Of a stretch of 64,000 nucleotides of DNA, positions 1 to 10,650 are shown piece by piece; within the stretch, counting starts at the first letter, position 1; the number at the start of each line of letters is the position of its first letter. The stretch is from assembly GCA_949987565.1 (NCBI GenBank), contig OX465104.1:7946805-8010804 (forward strand), given 5' to 3'. The position numbers and the translations under genes are program-made. The stretch comes from Luidia sarsii (taxonomy: Eukaryota > Echinodermata > Asteroidea > Paxillosida > Luidiidae). The notes beneath the pieces were generated by a model. That model worked only from the letters and a program-made list of their open reading frames with translations. It made no database searches and was not told the DNA's origin.

Positions 1-246
1 CGGTGAGGTAGGTCGTCAGATCAGGACTATCAGTTGAGTTCGATACGTGGGGCAGGCCAAGCCTGTCACATCACAGGCCCAGAGATCGACATGGCATCGA
101 GTCAGGATTTCACCGCATGGACTGAGATCTGAGTCTGCGATGGCTCCACCCTGTCAAACTTGCTGCAAATCGTGCTCAGTTGCATGCACCGAGGGCTTTG
201 TGGGAAGGTAGTGGAGCTGGATGACCCGTCTTCCTTATTGTGCCCT

Positions 247-832
247 GGGCCCACTTTCATAGAGTTGCTTATGCGTTAATATTCCCTGGTTAAAATGAGA
301 CTGCCAACAATTTCAGTTCACTGTCTTGACGCTTGCTTGCTTTGCTTGCTTGCTTCACATGAAATACAAGTGGAACTTTGGATAGCAACCTGATTCTTCG
401 AAGGATGGTTTTTCGTTCTTAAAGCCCTACACAACATTGGTAAGATGTTCACAGATCTGCATGAAACTTATACAGTTTTTGAAGAAGGTTATAGTAGAAA
501 CCTCGCCCTGAAATAATTCTGCCTAAAATGTTGTATTTTGGGAGAAAAGAGTAAAAGAAATCGTTTACGTCTCACCGAAATCTAAACTATTTTTCGGAAC
601 AGTACGGTGTTGAAATTGAATGCTGCATTTTCGCAAAACAAATGAAGCGGTTTTCACGATTTTCTCGAGACTCGGTTGGCGGATTGAGCTGAAATTTCAG
701 CAGGTGTGCTATTTCATGCATATGTTGGATCACACAACGTATGGATGCTATTCTTTGACCCCGACCAATGTTAATGTGTGAAGGGGCTTTAAGCAAGTTT
801 CGGTGCTCAAGCGGCTCTATGAAATTGGCCCC
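247..832. mobile_element. MITE with GGGCCCAATTTCATAGAGC-type ends, interrupted
   Basis: The left end reads GGGCCCACTTTCATAGAG and the right end is its approximate reverse complement (CTCTATGAAATTGGCCCC). A second, better preserved copy lies at 57567-57808. The piggyBac-like element at 423-788 is inserted inside, so this element is the older of the two. Confidence 0.65.
423..788. mobile_element. piggyBac-like MITE, copy 1, TTAA flanked
   Basis: Terminal inverted repeats AGCCC(C)TACACAACATTGG and AATGTGTGAAGGGGCT sit between TTAA on both sides. Internal sequence is alignable by eye with copies at 3306-3688, 41976-42360 and about 45433-45796. No transposase is encoded. Family assignment rests on the TTAA duplication and is an inference. 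Confidence 0.8.
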
Positions 833-892
833 TGAATGGTTGTACTCTTTCAAGAAGGCTCTGTTATAATAGAGCAGGGAATGATGACTTAC

Positions 893-1002
893 CTGTAGTG
901 GGTCTCTTCTTCTTATTTAGGTACGCCTCCGACACGTAATAGATGAACCCCGGATGAATGATCTTGAGTTTACTAGGGTGAATGCCTGGCCGCTTCATAC
1001 CT
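893..1002 (-). CDS. ST3GAL-like exon 6
   Basis: 110 nt, acceptor catgcttgcag, donor CTACAG/gtaagt. In phase it reads [20 protein letters not shown] and ends KKKRPTTG. The I-HP and PTTG elements correspond to the ILNP and P-(T)TG positions immediately before sialylmotif S. The next exon is not found between base 1 and 892. Confidence 0.92.
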
Positions 1003-4000
1003 CTGCAAGCATGAACGAGCAATGAAATGGGGGTTATTGTAAAACAGACACTCTGCATTTGAGAACAGTCTCGATTGATCGAAGGGCCCGACATTTTCGT
1101 GAGCCAAATATTGCAACATTCGTGTATTAACCCAAGCACTTCAGAAATCAACGGTATTTTGTTCAGGCACAGGGTTGTGATAAAAGCGAAGGGTTCACAC
1201 ACATTGCATTGAACACAAAATAATAAATTAAACCACACAATAAAAAAAAGGTGTTCTTCATTTTCACACGGACAATATTCATAGTTAGTTTCAATTTATG
1301 CATTTTCTGGTGTTGCACGTGTTTCTGCTGTAGTGGCTATATTTTGGTTGATATTGTTTTTGTTTTTCCAGAAAACAGAATTTCCCTGATTATAATCATT
1401 TAGGCCCCTGTATAGTTATCGCGTGTTTTTCTGATTAGGCCTATGATTAAAATCAGTGAAAGTTTTCGGCGACACCCTGTCATCTTTCGGGAATGAGTGA
1501 CATGTCAGAGTGCGGCTCTCTGGTAAATACTGACCGAGAGAGGTATTTGTTTTCTCATAGAGTCCCACTAATTCTTAGAAGAGATTACTAACTTAGGGCT
1601 AGTATCACTGCAAACATTCCACACTGTAATTGCCCACTTACGATTTGAAAAGGTTTGCTTGGCGGAAGTACCAAGGCAGTGGAAGGTTTGCGGTAACACC
1701 ATGTAGGGCGGACTAGGGCCTAACATCTCTTTTGAGAACGAGAGTGGCTCTGAACTTGAGCCAAAAAAACCCCTCAATGTTTCGGGCAGTGTGCATGTAT
1801 TATACCCCGAGTGTTAACACAGTGCCCGAAACATTGAGTTACCGGCTCTTTTCAGAGCCATGCACACTCCGTCTCAACAGAGATGTCTTACATTCATGGT
1901 GTCCCCGCAAAGCCTCCACTTATTTGCCCAATTCAAACCTTTGTATTTCTGATTCAGATTTATTAGAATGTCTAATGGTATTTTTTCACAGCGAGCTAAG
2001 CATCTTTTGACAGCATCCGTTCATAGCCCTATACGTTATGGATTTAGACGTAACTTGAATTATCTTGAAAGAGTGGTGCTTACTTGGAGTCCTTTGACGT
2101 TGTGTATCTTGGCGACTTGTCTTGCTGGACTGTTTTCAAAGCATACTCCACGTCATAGGACTTGAACATGCCAAAAAATGCGATCAGATTCTGTTCAAAG
2201 AAAGATAGATATATACGAATGCAAATAAACAACGGAGGGCGAGGTGGATCTTTCGGCGGCCCGGAACTTTCAAAATGGCTTTGCATTGTTGTGCTATTGT
2301 GCTGCCTATCCTAGGCCTCTACTTTTTGGTGGTCGGTAGCCACATCCCCAACTAGCCTGGCTGGCCATTGACCTGATTAGTGGCCTATATAATAGTTGGC
2401 CATTTATCCGTTTGGTGACCCAGCTGATATAATTATTGACCCAAGAAGTGGCCTAGGTGCATGGCCATTACCCGATTTGTTACTATAAGTTACTATTAGT
2501 TACCGGTACTCAGCTGGACATTGACCCAAGAAGTGGCCTAGCTGGCCATTGACGGCCCCGCTGGCCACTGACCCAAGACTGTGGCCTAGCTGGCCATTGT
2601 CTCAGTTAAGTGACCCAGCTGACCACTGACCCAGTTAATGACCCAGCTGGCTATTGACCTAGCTGACCACTAGTGACCTAGCTAGACATTGCCATCCTGG
2701 CCACTGATGAACATTCAGCCTATAGCTATAAATGAATTTTGATTATCTATGAAACTCATTTTGGATAATTCTGGACAGCTTGTCTGCGATGAAAGTATAC
2801 CGGCCAAAATGTTTGTTTCGCATGGGCACTATAACTGACAGTGCATGAGACATACTGTATTAATCCCCATTGTGTATTCATTCGCTTACCCGATCCTCGA
2901 CCACAGATAGTTGCTGTGACTCTGGGAAGAAGGTGTAGAATGTGGTTCGCAGCCCAACATCTCTCTCGAACCTCCCCTTTGAAGTGGCCTTATTCAATCT
3001 GCACACAGGTAACAGATGTTCAAAACTCAATCTTTATAAATTATCAAGCAGTCAATCTCGATATAGATTTTGTAAAATAATTATTATTGTGGTTCTATTT
3101 CTGGAAGCATATGGAGATACCGCTTTCTAAATGTGATAATATGTGCTACACGGCTTGCCATTATTCGGTGAAGATACATTAAATCGATACATAACTACTG
3201 GTAATGTACCAAAGGGTGATTGTAGATACAGGGTATAACTCAAGCTCTGTCCATTTTTTCATCGTGTGTGTAGCAACGATAAGAGGATAAACATTTTGTC
3301 TTTAAAGCCCCTACACAACATTGGTAAGATCGAAGAACAGAAATGGTCACAGATGTACATGAAATATATACAGTTTGAAGATGGTTATAGTAGAAACCTC
3401 GCACTGAAATATTTCTTACTAAAATGTTGTATTTTGGGAGAAAAGAGTACCGGTAAGAGAAATCGTTTACGTCTCACCGAGATATAAATTATCTCAGAAC
3501 AGTAGGCCTATACGGCGTTTTACGCTGCATTTTCGCGAAACAAATGAAGCGGTTTTCACGATTTCTCTCGAGACTCGGTTGGCGGATCGAGCTGATTTTT
3601 TTTCACCGGTGTGCTATTTCATGCATATGTTGGATCAGACAACGCATGGATGCTATTCTTTGACCTTGACCAATGTTGTGTAGGGGCTTTAAGTAAATCA
3701 ATAACGAGGTTGTTTGTCAAAATTGAGGTTGCTTAGGTTTTTTTTATTAAATTTTAGAAAAATCATGGAGAAATTGCTATAGGGATAGATCGTTCGCCTC
3801 AAATCGTTCTGGTCTATATCAGAAAATGTTGGACGGGAGGGAGGGATTTTGACCAACAAAATCCAGCAGTCGGGCTTGTCATGCACCATTTGGTATTCTG
3901 ATCGAGCTACTGCCAAAGTATTTTACAATTTACATGTTGCCCAACTTGTGCAAATCGCGATCAAGGTTGTTGGTTTTTTTTCCCTTCCTTTTCACCTAAA

Positions 4001-7000
4001 TATGAAGTCATGTCCGTCAATCTCTTGGCCAGCGTTTGATCCGTTGAGAATTCCTCCACTCCCAATCACAGCGCATCGTATGCAGCCCGACTTCCTGGCA
4101 GCCCCGTGGATAGACGGGTTAGTGAAGTTCTCATGGCTCAATATTTGGTCGAAAACTGCAGGAGAAATGTGGAGAGAAGATCGTTTCAAACAAGACCCCA
4201 ACCCCCCCCAAAAAAAAAGAGACTGCTCGACACGGACAAGTCCTTTGTTCAACGAAATAATCCGTCTGAACAATGTTGACGACGAGATGTGTGTTCGTGT
4301 GACCAAAATCTCCCGTAGGGGGCCTTTCTGAACTTGCTTTTAATCAAACAACTTCTTGATATTTTGTATATAGGTTCAGGTGGGGTTAAGAAAAACACAC
4401 TGGTCATTCGTGTTGAGGACTGCTTAAATTTAATATAGAAATTACTCAATGTCTGAATTTGCTTTGAATTTGGTTCACTGCAACACATACAAAAAAATGA
4501 TTTATTTTGGAACAGCCAATTAGGTGATTAATGATAAATGTTACAAAGCCGGGCTTAGAATTTGTTTGGAACAGTAAAAAGGCAAACTAATTAACTGCGT
4601 TCAACCATTACCTGCAGGCGTATATTTCCAGGGATCACGCCCCCCCCCCCATTTTCATTCAGATGCAAACAACCATTGTTGTATACACCTCCCTAGGCCT
4701 TCAGCAGCTCGGGGATCACAACAAGTGGATGCGTATTATTTAGGTCAACCAAATTTGGCAAAGAAAACTTTGACTTGGGAGCGGGACTTGAACCAGAGAC
4801 CTCTGATTTTGAGTACCAGGGATCTTATACCATCTGCATGCACTATCCATGTCTTTAGATGGTGGCCGTCTCAAATAGTCAACCACACTGAATATGTGTC
4901 GAGCATGGTGGGTGACGGTCAGAAGCATTCAAACCATTAACTGCCATAATCTCCATAACGCGCTCCCTCGGTCCTCCCCCCACCGTTTTCATTCTGACGC
5001 AAACGACCAATGGACAACCAATGAAATAAGCAAATATTGTTGTACACTCGGCTTGCTCAGGGGTCATACAAATTGGAGGCAGTCTCTGGTTGATTATTGC
5101 ACGTCTAGCACTAGGGCCTATTGGAAATTTGGGATGGCTGTCATTGCATCTTAGGGCTGGATAGCTCTGGGGTAAGAGCGCCGATATAATTTATACGCAC
5201 AACCATGCCGGTCTTGGGTTCAAGTCCCGGTCCTATCAACGTTTTCTTTGCAATTTGTCTTGTTTTTTTTGTCAGAAGGTGCCAGTCAGTTTTGATTGGT
5301 TCCCCGTGTTGTGACCCCCTTCCAGGCGATTTCCCGATCCATCAAACTATACAGAAGTTAGATAGTCCAAGCATTTAAACCGTGCTGGGTATTTTCTTCG
5401 TTCCAATTTTAGTCAATCCCCCCGGATTTAGATTGGTTTCCTTACCTGAATGATTCTGTCCTTTGAAGCCAAATGGAAGACCGCGTTTACCATAGGCAGA
5501 ATAGTTGCCCATGTCGTCTTTGTCCATGAAGAGTTTCACACTCGGATCGTACCTTTCTCGAAACCATTTGGAGTACTTGGTCAGTGAGCCAAGGGTTTTG
5601 GCACAAATCTGAAGAGTGAATAGAGTAACATCATCAATGGGGAATTTTTGTTATTTACCAAGTCTTCATTTTGTTTATCTGTTTGCCTGTCTGTCTGTCC
5701 GTCTGTCTGTCTGTCTCTCTGTCTGTCTCTCTGTCTGTCTCTCTGTCTGTCTCTCTGTCTGTCTCTCTGCCTGTGCGTCCGTCTGTCTTTCTGTCTGTAC
5801 TTGACCGTCTTTCGTTCTGTCCGCTTGTCCATCTGCCCACCGGTCTGTCTATCTGTCTGTCTGTCTACCCGTCTGTCTTACTGTCCGTCAGGCTGTCTCC
5901 CTGACTGTCCTTTTTTCTGTATATGTCCGTTTTTCTTAGCGGTCATTTTCAAACCGAGATGCAATATTCAACTTCACACTATAGCATTACTAGAAAGAAC
6001 GCTCAAATAGCAGATGCTAGCTTAACATTTAAAATGACCAACAAATTACACAGAGACATACAACATGCATGGCTGCCACACAACGCAGGCATATTGACAT
6101 ACGCCGTAACATATTGTTCATTGCTTTTTTTTTGCAAGCCCCTACGTTGTACACTATTGGCAAGTCCTGGTACTGAGTATAATAGTGACTACATGGAATA
6201 ACACGACATAACATGACGTGTTTGCGTACAACTCCCCTGCAAACATTTTCGACATGAGAAGCGTTGTCATTCCTAGTAGTGACTATGATCCCTGTAACCG
6301 GAAGGTCTAACCATGTATGGCGCAACTGGCACGTTCACTTTGTAATTGTATGCACACAATATCATTAACAATTTGAGGCATAATATTGCTTTAGACCTAC
6401 ATGATTATTTCCAGTTCTTTACATCTGTAGATATTCTGTCAAATGATATAACGCTCGATTGAGGCCAGTTTTCAGTGGTGGAGGCGATCTTGCTATCGTG
6501 TGATGTCGTGCTGTCATACATCATAAAATAATGTGACCAGTCACATTTAGTGTACAGTATTGTGGATCGCTCTAGAGTTAGTTAAATCTTAAGGCCTGGT
6601 TTGTTGCTTAGCAACAACCCCCTGCAGTGGGTCTTGGGAACCTGACACTGTCGTCAGGGAACATGGATTAGCCCAGCCCAGTCCACCACCAGTTGTCCGA
6701 GTGAGTACATGTGCTACACACATCCTCCAGTAGCCCACTACAGTTTTCAGTCTAGAGCTGTACACTATTTCTAGATCCATCTCTTATGCTCCGTACGCGC
6801 CAACCCTTTTTTCCCTTTTCTTTGAGTGTGTTTGATGTACTCTAGTACTGGAAAATAACTCCACTGGAAAAGAGTAAAAGGCCCCCGTCACAATAAGACT
6901 GTTCTATGCATGGTGAAAGTATGTAATTATACTGATTGTGGGATTTGCGTTGACGCCATTTAAAGCTAAAGGGTTGCCCTTTACTCTTTAGCGAGTGAGA

Positions 7001-8318
7001 TCGTGACCTCGGCCTCCGAGGTCGTGGCCTCGACCCTGGCCTCGGAGGCTGTGGCCTCGACCTCGGAGGTCGTGGCCTCGGCCTTGGCCTCGGATGTTGT
7101 GGCCTCGACCTTGGCCTCGGCTGTTGTTGTTTATAGACTGCAACATTGACAACGTGATGCCGGATCGTGACTCTTTGCACATTTGTGACCCGGCACAGCA
7201 TAATGAGGAATAGCCCCCACTTTTGAGATTTTAAGATTTTCTAATGATGTGAAAGAGTATACCATTAGTTTTCAAATGATATCAAGTTTATTTCCGTGTG
7301 AACGTTGTTGCAAATAGTACAAGGGGACTTCGCTCGTTCATTTAGTACCAGACACAATAGCAGCATCAGTCTAACTCCTCGAAAGTGGCCATTCAAAAAG
7401 GCAGGAACTTTACATTTTCATGAAAACAGTACACAAACACTCCCCCGAAATCCTCGTTTTTTTAACATTATTTTAGAGACGGATTTCGGAAAAATCCTTT
7501 GATCATAATATCCTCCAATACATTAACTTTCCAGAATTTGTTTTATCGAATTGAGAAGGTATACTTTGACTTCAGGCGTTGTTTACTCGAAAAGTGTTTT
7601 TGTGGGATATTCCTCATGTCGCTGTGCCGGGTCACATTTCGGTGAAGAATGCCCTGCATGGGACCTCCTCCCTCGCCACTCTTTTCAGCCTATACCACAA
7701 AACAAAGTGGCACGGCAAAAGCCACACAGACGTCATAATATTGTGCCATGTTTGACTCGTGTACATGTGTATAAATTATACGTACACACAAAATTGCTAT
7801 CGAGTTTTTATCACAGGTACTTGTTGTTGTTCACGATTGTTTAGGGAGCATTGAAAACGCACTGAAAAGTGGCACAGTGCCAATAAGTGGCTTCTATGAT
7901 CGTGGTATAATAGTAGAATTACCTTGATTGGTTCCGTCTCCTTGACTGGGGCCATTATCGGGTGAAGACTGATCGGCGCTACGGTTCCCGGGACTTCGAT
8001 GACGGTGTCGTTCCGAGGAGCCGGTCTCCTGGACGGCTTCGACTGTTCCCCAACGTCCAGGAGATCGCGCAGAGGCTTAAAATGGGGGTCCTGGGAAACC
8101 CAGTTGTGCCTGGGTGTCTGGAACAGCTGGAAGTTGCTGATCATGATGAAGGAGGCGTAGAATGCGAACGCGAAGATCATGGACACCTCGAGGACCTTGG
8201 AGCGGGAAATCTTCATCAAGATGGGATGCATGGTTGCTGGTCCGTCGATATACGTCCGTTTGTCCCAGTCCGATATTTTCCCGGTCTCCTCAGAAGACAG
8301 ACCGTAGTCCCATCTCAC
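893..8318 (-). CDS. beta-galactoside alpha-2,3-sialyltransferase (ST3GAL group, GT29), 3' end missing
   Basis: Six minus-strand exons join in phase to 348 residues. Enzymes of this family transfer sialic acid from CMP-sialic acid to terminal galactose of glycans in the Golgi lumen. Exon 1 gives a type II topology: membrane segment at about residues 45-60, then a proline-rich stem. Exon 2 carries the family-typical segment ending LPFGFKGQ. Exons 3 and 4 together form sialylmotif L, beginning [11 protein letters not shown] at residue 211 and running through [16 protein letters not shown]. Exon 6 ends in RPTTG, as in ST3GAL4-type enzymes. N-glycosylation sequons are visible at N103, N167 and N196. 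Sialylmotif S and motifs III and VS are not in the window and should lie on a further exon left of base 1. The start could be M1 or M30. The paralogue (ST3GAL3/4/5/6-like) cannot be assigned by eye. Confidence 0.93.
1681..1918. mobile_element. foldback element of the AAGGTTTGCGGTGACACC family
   Basis: Left arm begins GGAAGGTTTGCGGTAACACC. The right arm ends with an approximate complement (CATGGTGTCCCCGCAAAGCC). The centre has a second complementary pair around CTCAATGTTTCGGGCAGTG. The same family recurs at 41404-41570 and 54302-54487. Confidence 0.7.
2084..2190 (-). CDS. ST3GAL-like exon 5
   Basis: 107 nt, acceptor tctttgaacag, donor TCCAA/gtaagc. It encodes [18 protein letters not shown], matching the family segment where a hydrophobic stretch is followed by FK and an aromatic or acidic pair. 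It leaves two carried bases that fit exon 6. Confidence 0.9.
2335..2705. repeat. degenerate GACCCAGCTGGCCATT tandem repeat
   Basis: Short degenerate units built from tggccattgac, gacccagctg and gtggcctagctgg repeat across about 370 bases of intron. Spacing is irregular and units have diverged. Confidence 0.7.
2890..2998 (-). CDS. ST3GAL-like exon 4 (second half of sialylmotif L)
   Basis: 109 nt, acceptor ctgtgtgcag, donor ATCGG/gtaagc. The carried AG plus A restores arginine, giving [20 protein letters not shown] followed by FFPES. This is the RLN-A-P-like, DVG-TT and YPES-like end of sialylmotif L and confirms the exon 3 to 4 join. Confidence 0.94.
3306..3688. mobile_element. piggyBac-like MITE, copy 2, TTAA flanked
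   Basis: This is the cleanest copy. TTAA is followed by AGCCCCTACACAACATTGG and the right end is CCAATGTTGTGTAGGGGCT followed by TTAA. It lies in the intron between sialyltransferase exons 3 and 4. Confidence 0.85.
3996..4155 (-). CDS. ST3GAL-like exon 3 (first half of sialylmotif L)
   Basis: 160 nt, acceptor tttctcctgcag, donor TTTAG/gtgaaa, entering with one carried base and leaving with two. It encodes [17 protein letters not shown], the donor-sugar-binding core of sialylmotif L, whose first conserved cysteine normally pairs with one in sialylmotif S. Confidence 0.95.
4755..4875 (-). mobile_element. tRNA-derived SINE
   Basis: Reverse-complement orientation of a SINE whose head has a B-box-like GGTTCAAGTCCCG and a remnant A-box near the TAAAGACATGG end. 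It is flanked by the family tail containing CAACCATTAACTGC. Confidence 0.65.
5153..5250 (+). mobile_element. tRNA-derived SINE head
   Basis: It reads GGGCTGGATAGCTCTGGGG with an A-box-like segment, then GGTTCAAGTCCCGGTCC as the B box, followed by the shared CAACGTTTTCTTTG body. It is not a functional tRNA: the acceptor arm does not close. Confidence 0.75.
5446..5608 (-). CDS. ST3GAL-like exon 2
   Basis: 163 nt between a cactcttcag acceptor and a TCAG/gtaagg donor. It translates in phase from exon 1 as [16 protein letters not shown] and onward to [11 protein letters not shown]. The cysteine, the [10 protein letters not shown] segment and the PFG-KGQ ending match the region just before sialylmotif L in ST3GAL enzymes. 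Confidence 0.92.
5677..5911. repeat. (CTGT)n / (CTCT) microsatellite
   Basis: About 235 bases of [16 protein letters not shown] tetranucleotides with interruptions, about 70 bases upstream (minus strand) of the exon 2 acceptor of the sialyltransferase gene. ORFs in it are low-complexity artefacts. Confidence 0.95.
7002..7123. repeat. GC-rich 12-mer minisatellite (GGCCTCGACCTC type)
   Basis: Tandem 6 to 12-base units of ggcctcg, acctcgg and aggtcgt in intron 1 of the sialyltransferase gene. Both strands are open and give Arg/Gly/His- or Pro/Arg-rich peptides that have no other support as proteins. Confidence 0.85.
7185..7635. mobile_element. TIR element with GTGACCCGGCACAGC ends, copy 1
   Basis: 451 bases. 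The left end GTGACCCGGCACAGC and right end GCTGTGCCGGGTCAC are perfect inverted repeats, flanked by the 4-base direct repeat ATTT on both sides. Internal sequence matches a second full-length copy at 58974-59429. It encodes no transposase, so it is a nonautonomous DNA transposon. Confidence 0.9.
7923..8318 (-). CDS. ST3GAL-like exon 1 (cytoplasmic tail, membrane anchor, stem)
   Basis: 132 codons ending in phase 0 at a CAAG/gtaatt donor. The segment after VLEV is hydrophobic with no charged residue for about 16 residues, followed by a polar, proline-rich stem. M30 gives the shorter tail typical of Golgi enzymes. M1 is the first in-frame ATG after the upstream stop. Codon third positions are GC-rich, unlike the surrounding AT-rich DNA. 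Confidence 0.8.
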
Positions 8319-8639
8319 GGAAGGTCGTTGGTTTTCTCGTATCAGTCGTTTTCCTGTTGTTGTAATTTGAATGGCGAGATTGATCCAAGGTCATTAGAAT
8401 ATTCACATCCTGCACATGTGATTGCTTATTATTTTATCTAGGTCACACATTTTACAAAAGATGAATGGTCGAGATGCAGCATAACTGCACGTTAGCACGA
8501 AAGAGCGCGGACCAACCGAATCCGCAGCCACCTCTTGTCGTCGGGTTAAGTCACCGGCGGGTAAGTTATCCCTTTCGGGGTCGCGGGTGATTTTGATGTA
8601 AAAATACTTCTGCGATGCACAGATTATAAATTGTACAGA

Positions 8640-8770
8640 GATTGATAATACGCACTAGCATAGCAAGGGGAGGACGAAGCAGCGGCGGTGGTCTCCATAG
8701 CAACGCAATAGGTACACGTATAGTGGAGGCCGAGACTACGGTGTGCACAAATGGCGGTGGTACGTGTTGT
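8640..8770. promoter_or_regulatory. possible promoter region of the sialyltransferase gene
   Basis: The patch is GC-rich against AT-rich surroundings, with CCATAGCAACG and ACAAATGGCGGTGG motifs, 320-450 bases upstream of the first coding exon. Motif matches are by eye only and no transcription start can be fixed. Confidence 0.3.
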
Positions 8771-8989
8771 GCAATGGGACTGATGATGGCAATGTTGGCG
8801 ATCATGTCGATACTGCTTTATCCATATTGTCAATTGATTTCTCACAATGTTTCATTTCTGTAAAAAATACAAAGGCCTAGGCCTATATTAAAGGGAGATT
8901 AGCTTTCCATAGGCCTATGAGTTCATGGGTAGGCCTTGTTTTGACCGTTACTTTGTTGAGAGTGGGTGTGCGTTCAGGTGTTCCCTTAC

Positions 8990-9245
8990 AAAAAAATCCT
9001 ATAGGATCCTAAAGGAGTTATCCTAATGGAATGCTATGGGATTCTTATAGGTTTTTCGTCACTTCCTATAGGATTTATGTACAGGAATCCCTTAGAATCC
9101 CTAAAGGATTCCTATAGGATTTCTATGAGATTCTTATAGGATTACATAAATATCCTATAGGATTTGTCTATAGGAAAGCTTTACATTTATCTAAAGGATT
9201 CCTAGCATTCCTATTATAGGATTCCTATAATTGTTTTAGAACATT
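8990..9245. repeat. degenerate CCTATAGGATT tandem repeat
   Basis: Units of TCCTATAGGATT with variable spacers repeat for about 250 bases. The core is itself palindromic (CCTATAGG), so the array can fold on itself. Confidence 0.85.
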
Positions 9246-10357
9246 CCTACAGCCGGTGGAAACCTCTAGTGCGATGAGAATACTTTGGGACGATCGACAA
9301 TTCCTTTGTTCGATTGTTACTTGCAAAAAAGATATACAATCTTAACGCCAGCATCAAGCAACATTCAAGAGATTCTATGAACAAGTTCAAAATTGGATCG
9401 GAATCAAATGTAGGCCTGTACTTAACACATAATCTATAGGACTTCTTTGTAAGGGTTATATGAATAAGTCTGGCAGCTTTGCTCTAAGGCGTTCCATTTC
9501 TTTTTTTGATACCGCTGTGTGACGTGCCTTCATCAATAAACCTCCCGATCCTTCCCAGATTCCTCAAATAGTAATTAACAGATTTACTCATTAGGTAACA
9601 CGATCATTCGTACTAAATGATCTAGTTACATCTGGATTCCTCGCAGAAGCAGCGGCATCATATTATGTCATTTTTATGAAGGACAATTGTTTCCATCGTC
9701 GAAAGAGTGATGGTATAATAGTGAGGGGAGGCTATGGACATGAATTCGAATTTTTGTTCTAAGTTAGTTTTCAACCATCTATTGTTGAGCTTGTTCTTTG
9801 CACTTCATCCGTTTCATCATATCACGATCAGCACCGGCAGGGATGCACCGACACTGCTTGACCATCCGATCCTATATAATTATAGCAGGACCTTTGCCAA
9901 AAATGCCTTTGAGAAAGTCATGCTATATAGGTTCGAAACGTGACGTAAGACTAATAGGTATTTGAGATTTAGGTAGATAGAGGGAGCCTACATGGTTGAA
10001 CCAGACTGTTCGTTGATAGTCTGGCTCCAAGAGCTAAACATCCTGACAGATATTAAGTGTACGTCACGGAACCATAATGGACGACTGCCGTAAACACCGC
10101 CACTGCGTTTAGGGAAAGGTTAGGCCTAGGGTTCATAATACCATTTTAATAAAACTGAGAAAAACCCGACGAAACCTTCTTGTTCATTTTTGGATGAGAG
10201 TAAGCCGAGAATGAAGGGGAACGGTGACTTCAACTGCAGCGGTTGCTTGGAGTGTAATTACGTGACTTACGAGTGTAATTGTGTGACTTGATATATGGTG
10301 ACCCGCATACAAGTTACCACTCAGGCAAATGGACACCTTTTCTCAATTTAATTATTG

Positions 10358-10650
10358 CATAGCTGCCAACCATTCCTATTTTGGAGGAATCATTCCTCTT
10401 TCGGGGTAAAAATGTAACACTTTTTACAAGCTCTTGACAAAAGATTCCGATTTTGGGCTTGGAAATACACATGTTTCCGAACAGTTTTCCTTGGACCCTA
10501 CATCGCCCGAAACCTCAATTTTTTTTAAAAACACGGGGCGATTGTAAGGGTCCAAGTTACTCGGACTACGTACCTAGTATGTGGTTTGCTCTGTGATTCT
10601 TCTTTTTTTTTAGCAGGAGTATTCCTAATTTCCTCTAAGGTTGGCAGTTT
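10358..10650. mobile_element. MITE with CATAGCTGCCAACC ends, containing a nested mini-hairpin
   Basis: The left end is CATAGCTGCCAACCATTCC and the right end AGGTTGGCAG. Copies occur at 28298-28459 and about 51600-51885. At 10490-10556 a 67-base hairpin starting CTTGGACCCTACATCGCCC and ending with its approximate complement interrupts the sequence. Confidence 0.75.

Larger units (their letters stand above)
1..892. other. left-edge intron of the sialyltransferase gene, repeat-filled
   Basis: No convincing exon was found on either strand. Bases 247-832 look like one inverted-repeat DNA element interrupted by a second one (423-788). Bases 1-246 are unassigned. The missing sialylmotif S exon of the minus-strand gene should lie further left. 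Confidence 0.6.

Noticed and set aside
1..250. Minus-strand frame with CDVTGLACPTYRTQLIV as the missing sialyltransferase sialylmotif S exon
   Set aside because: It superficially recalls the CD-V-AGFGYP pattern, but no acceptor joins exon 6 in phase without a stop, and the glycine-phenylalanine-glycine core is absent.
5581..6010. Open frames over the CTGT array as Cys/Leu/Ser-rich or Asp/Arg-rich proteins
   Set aside because: They are tetranucleotide translations. The real exon is 5446-5608 on the minus strand.
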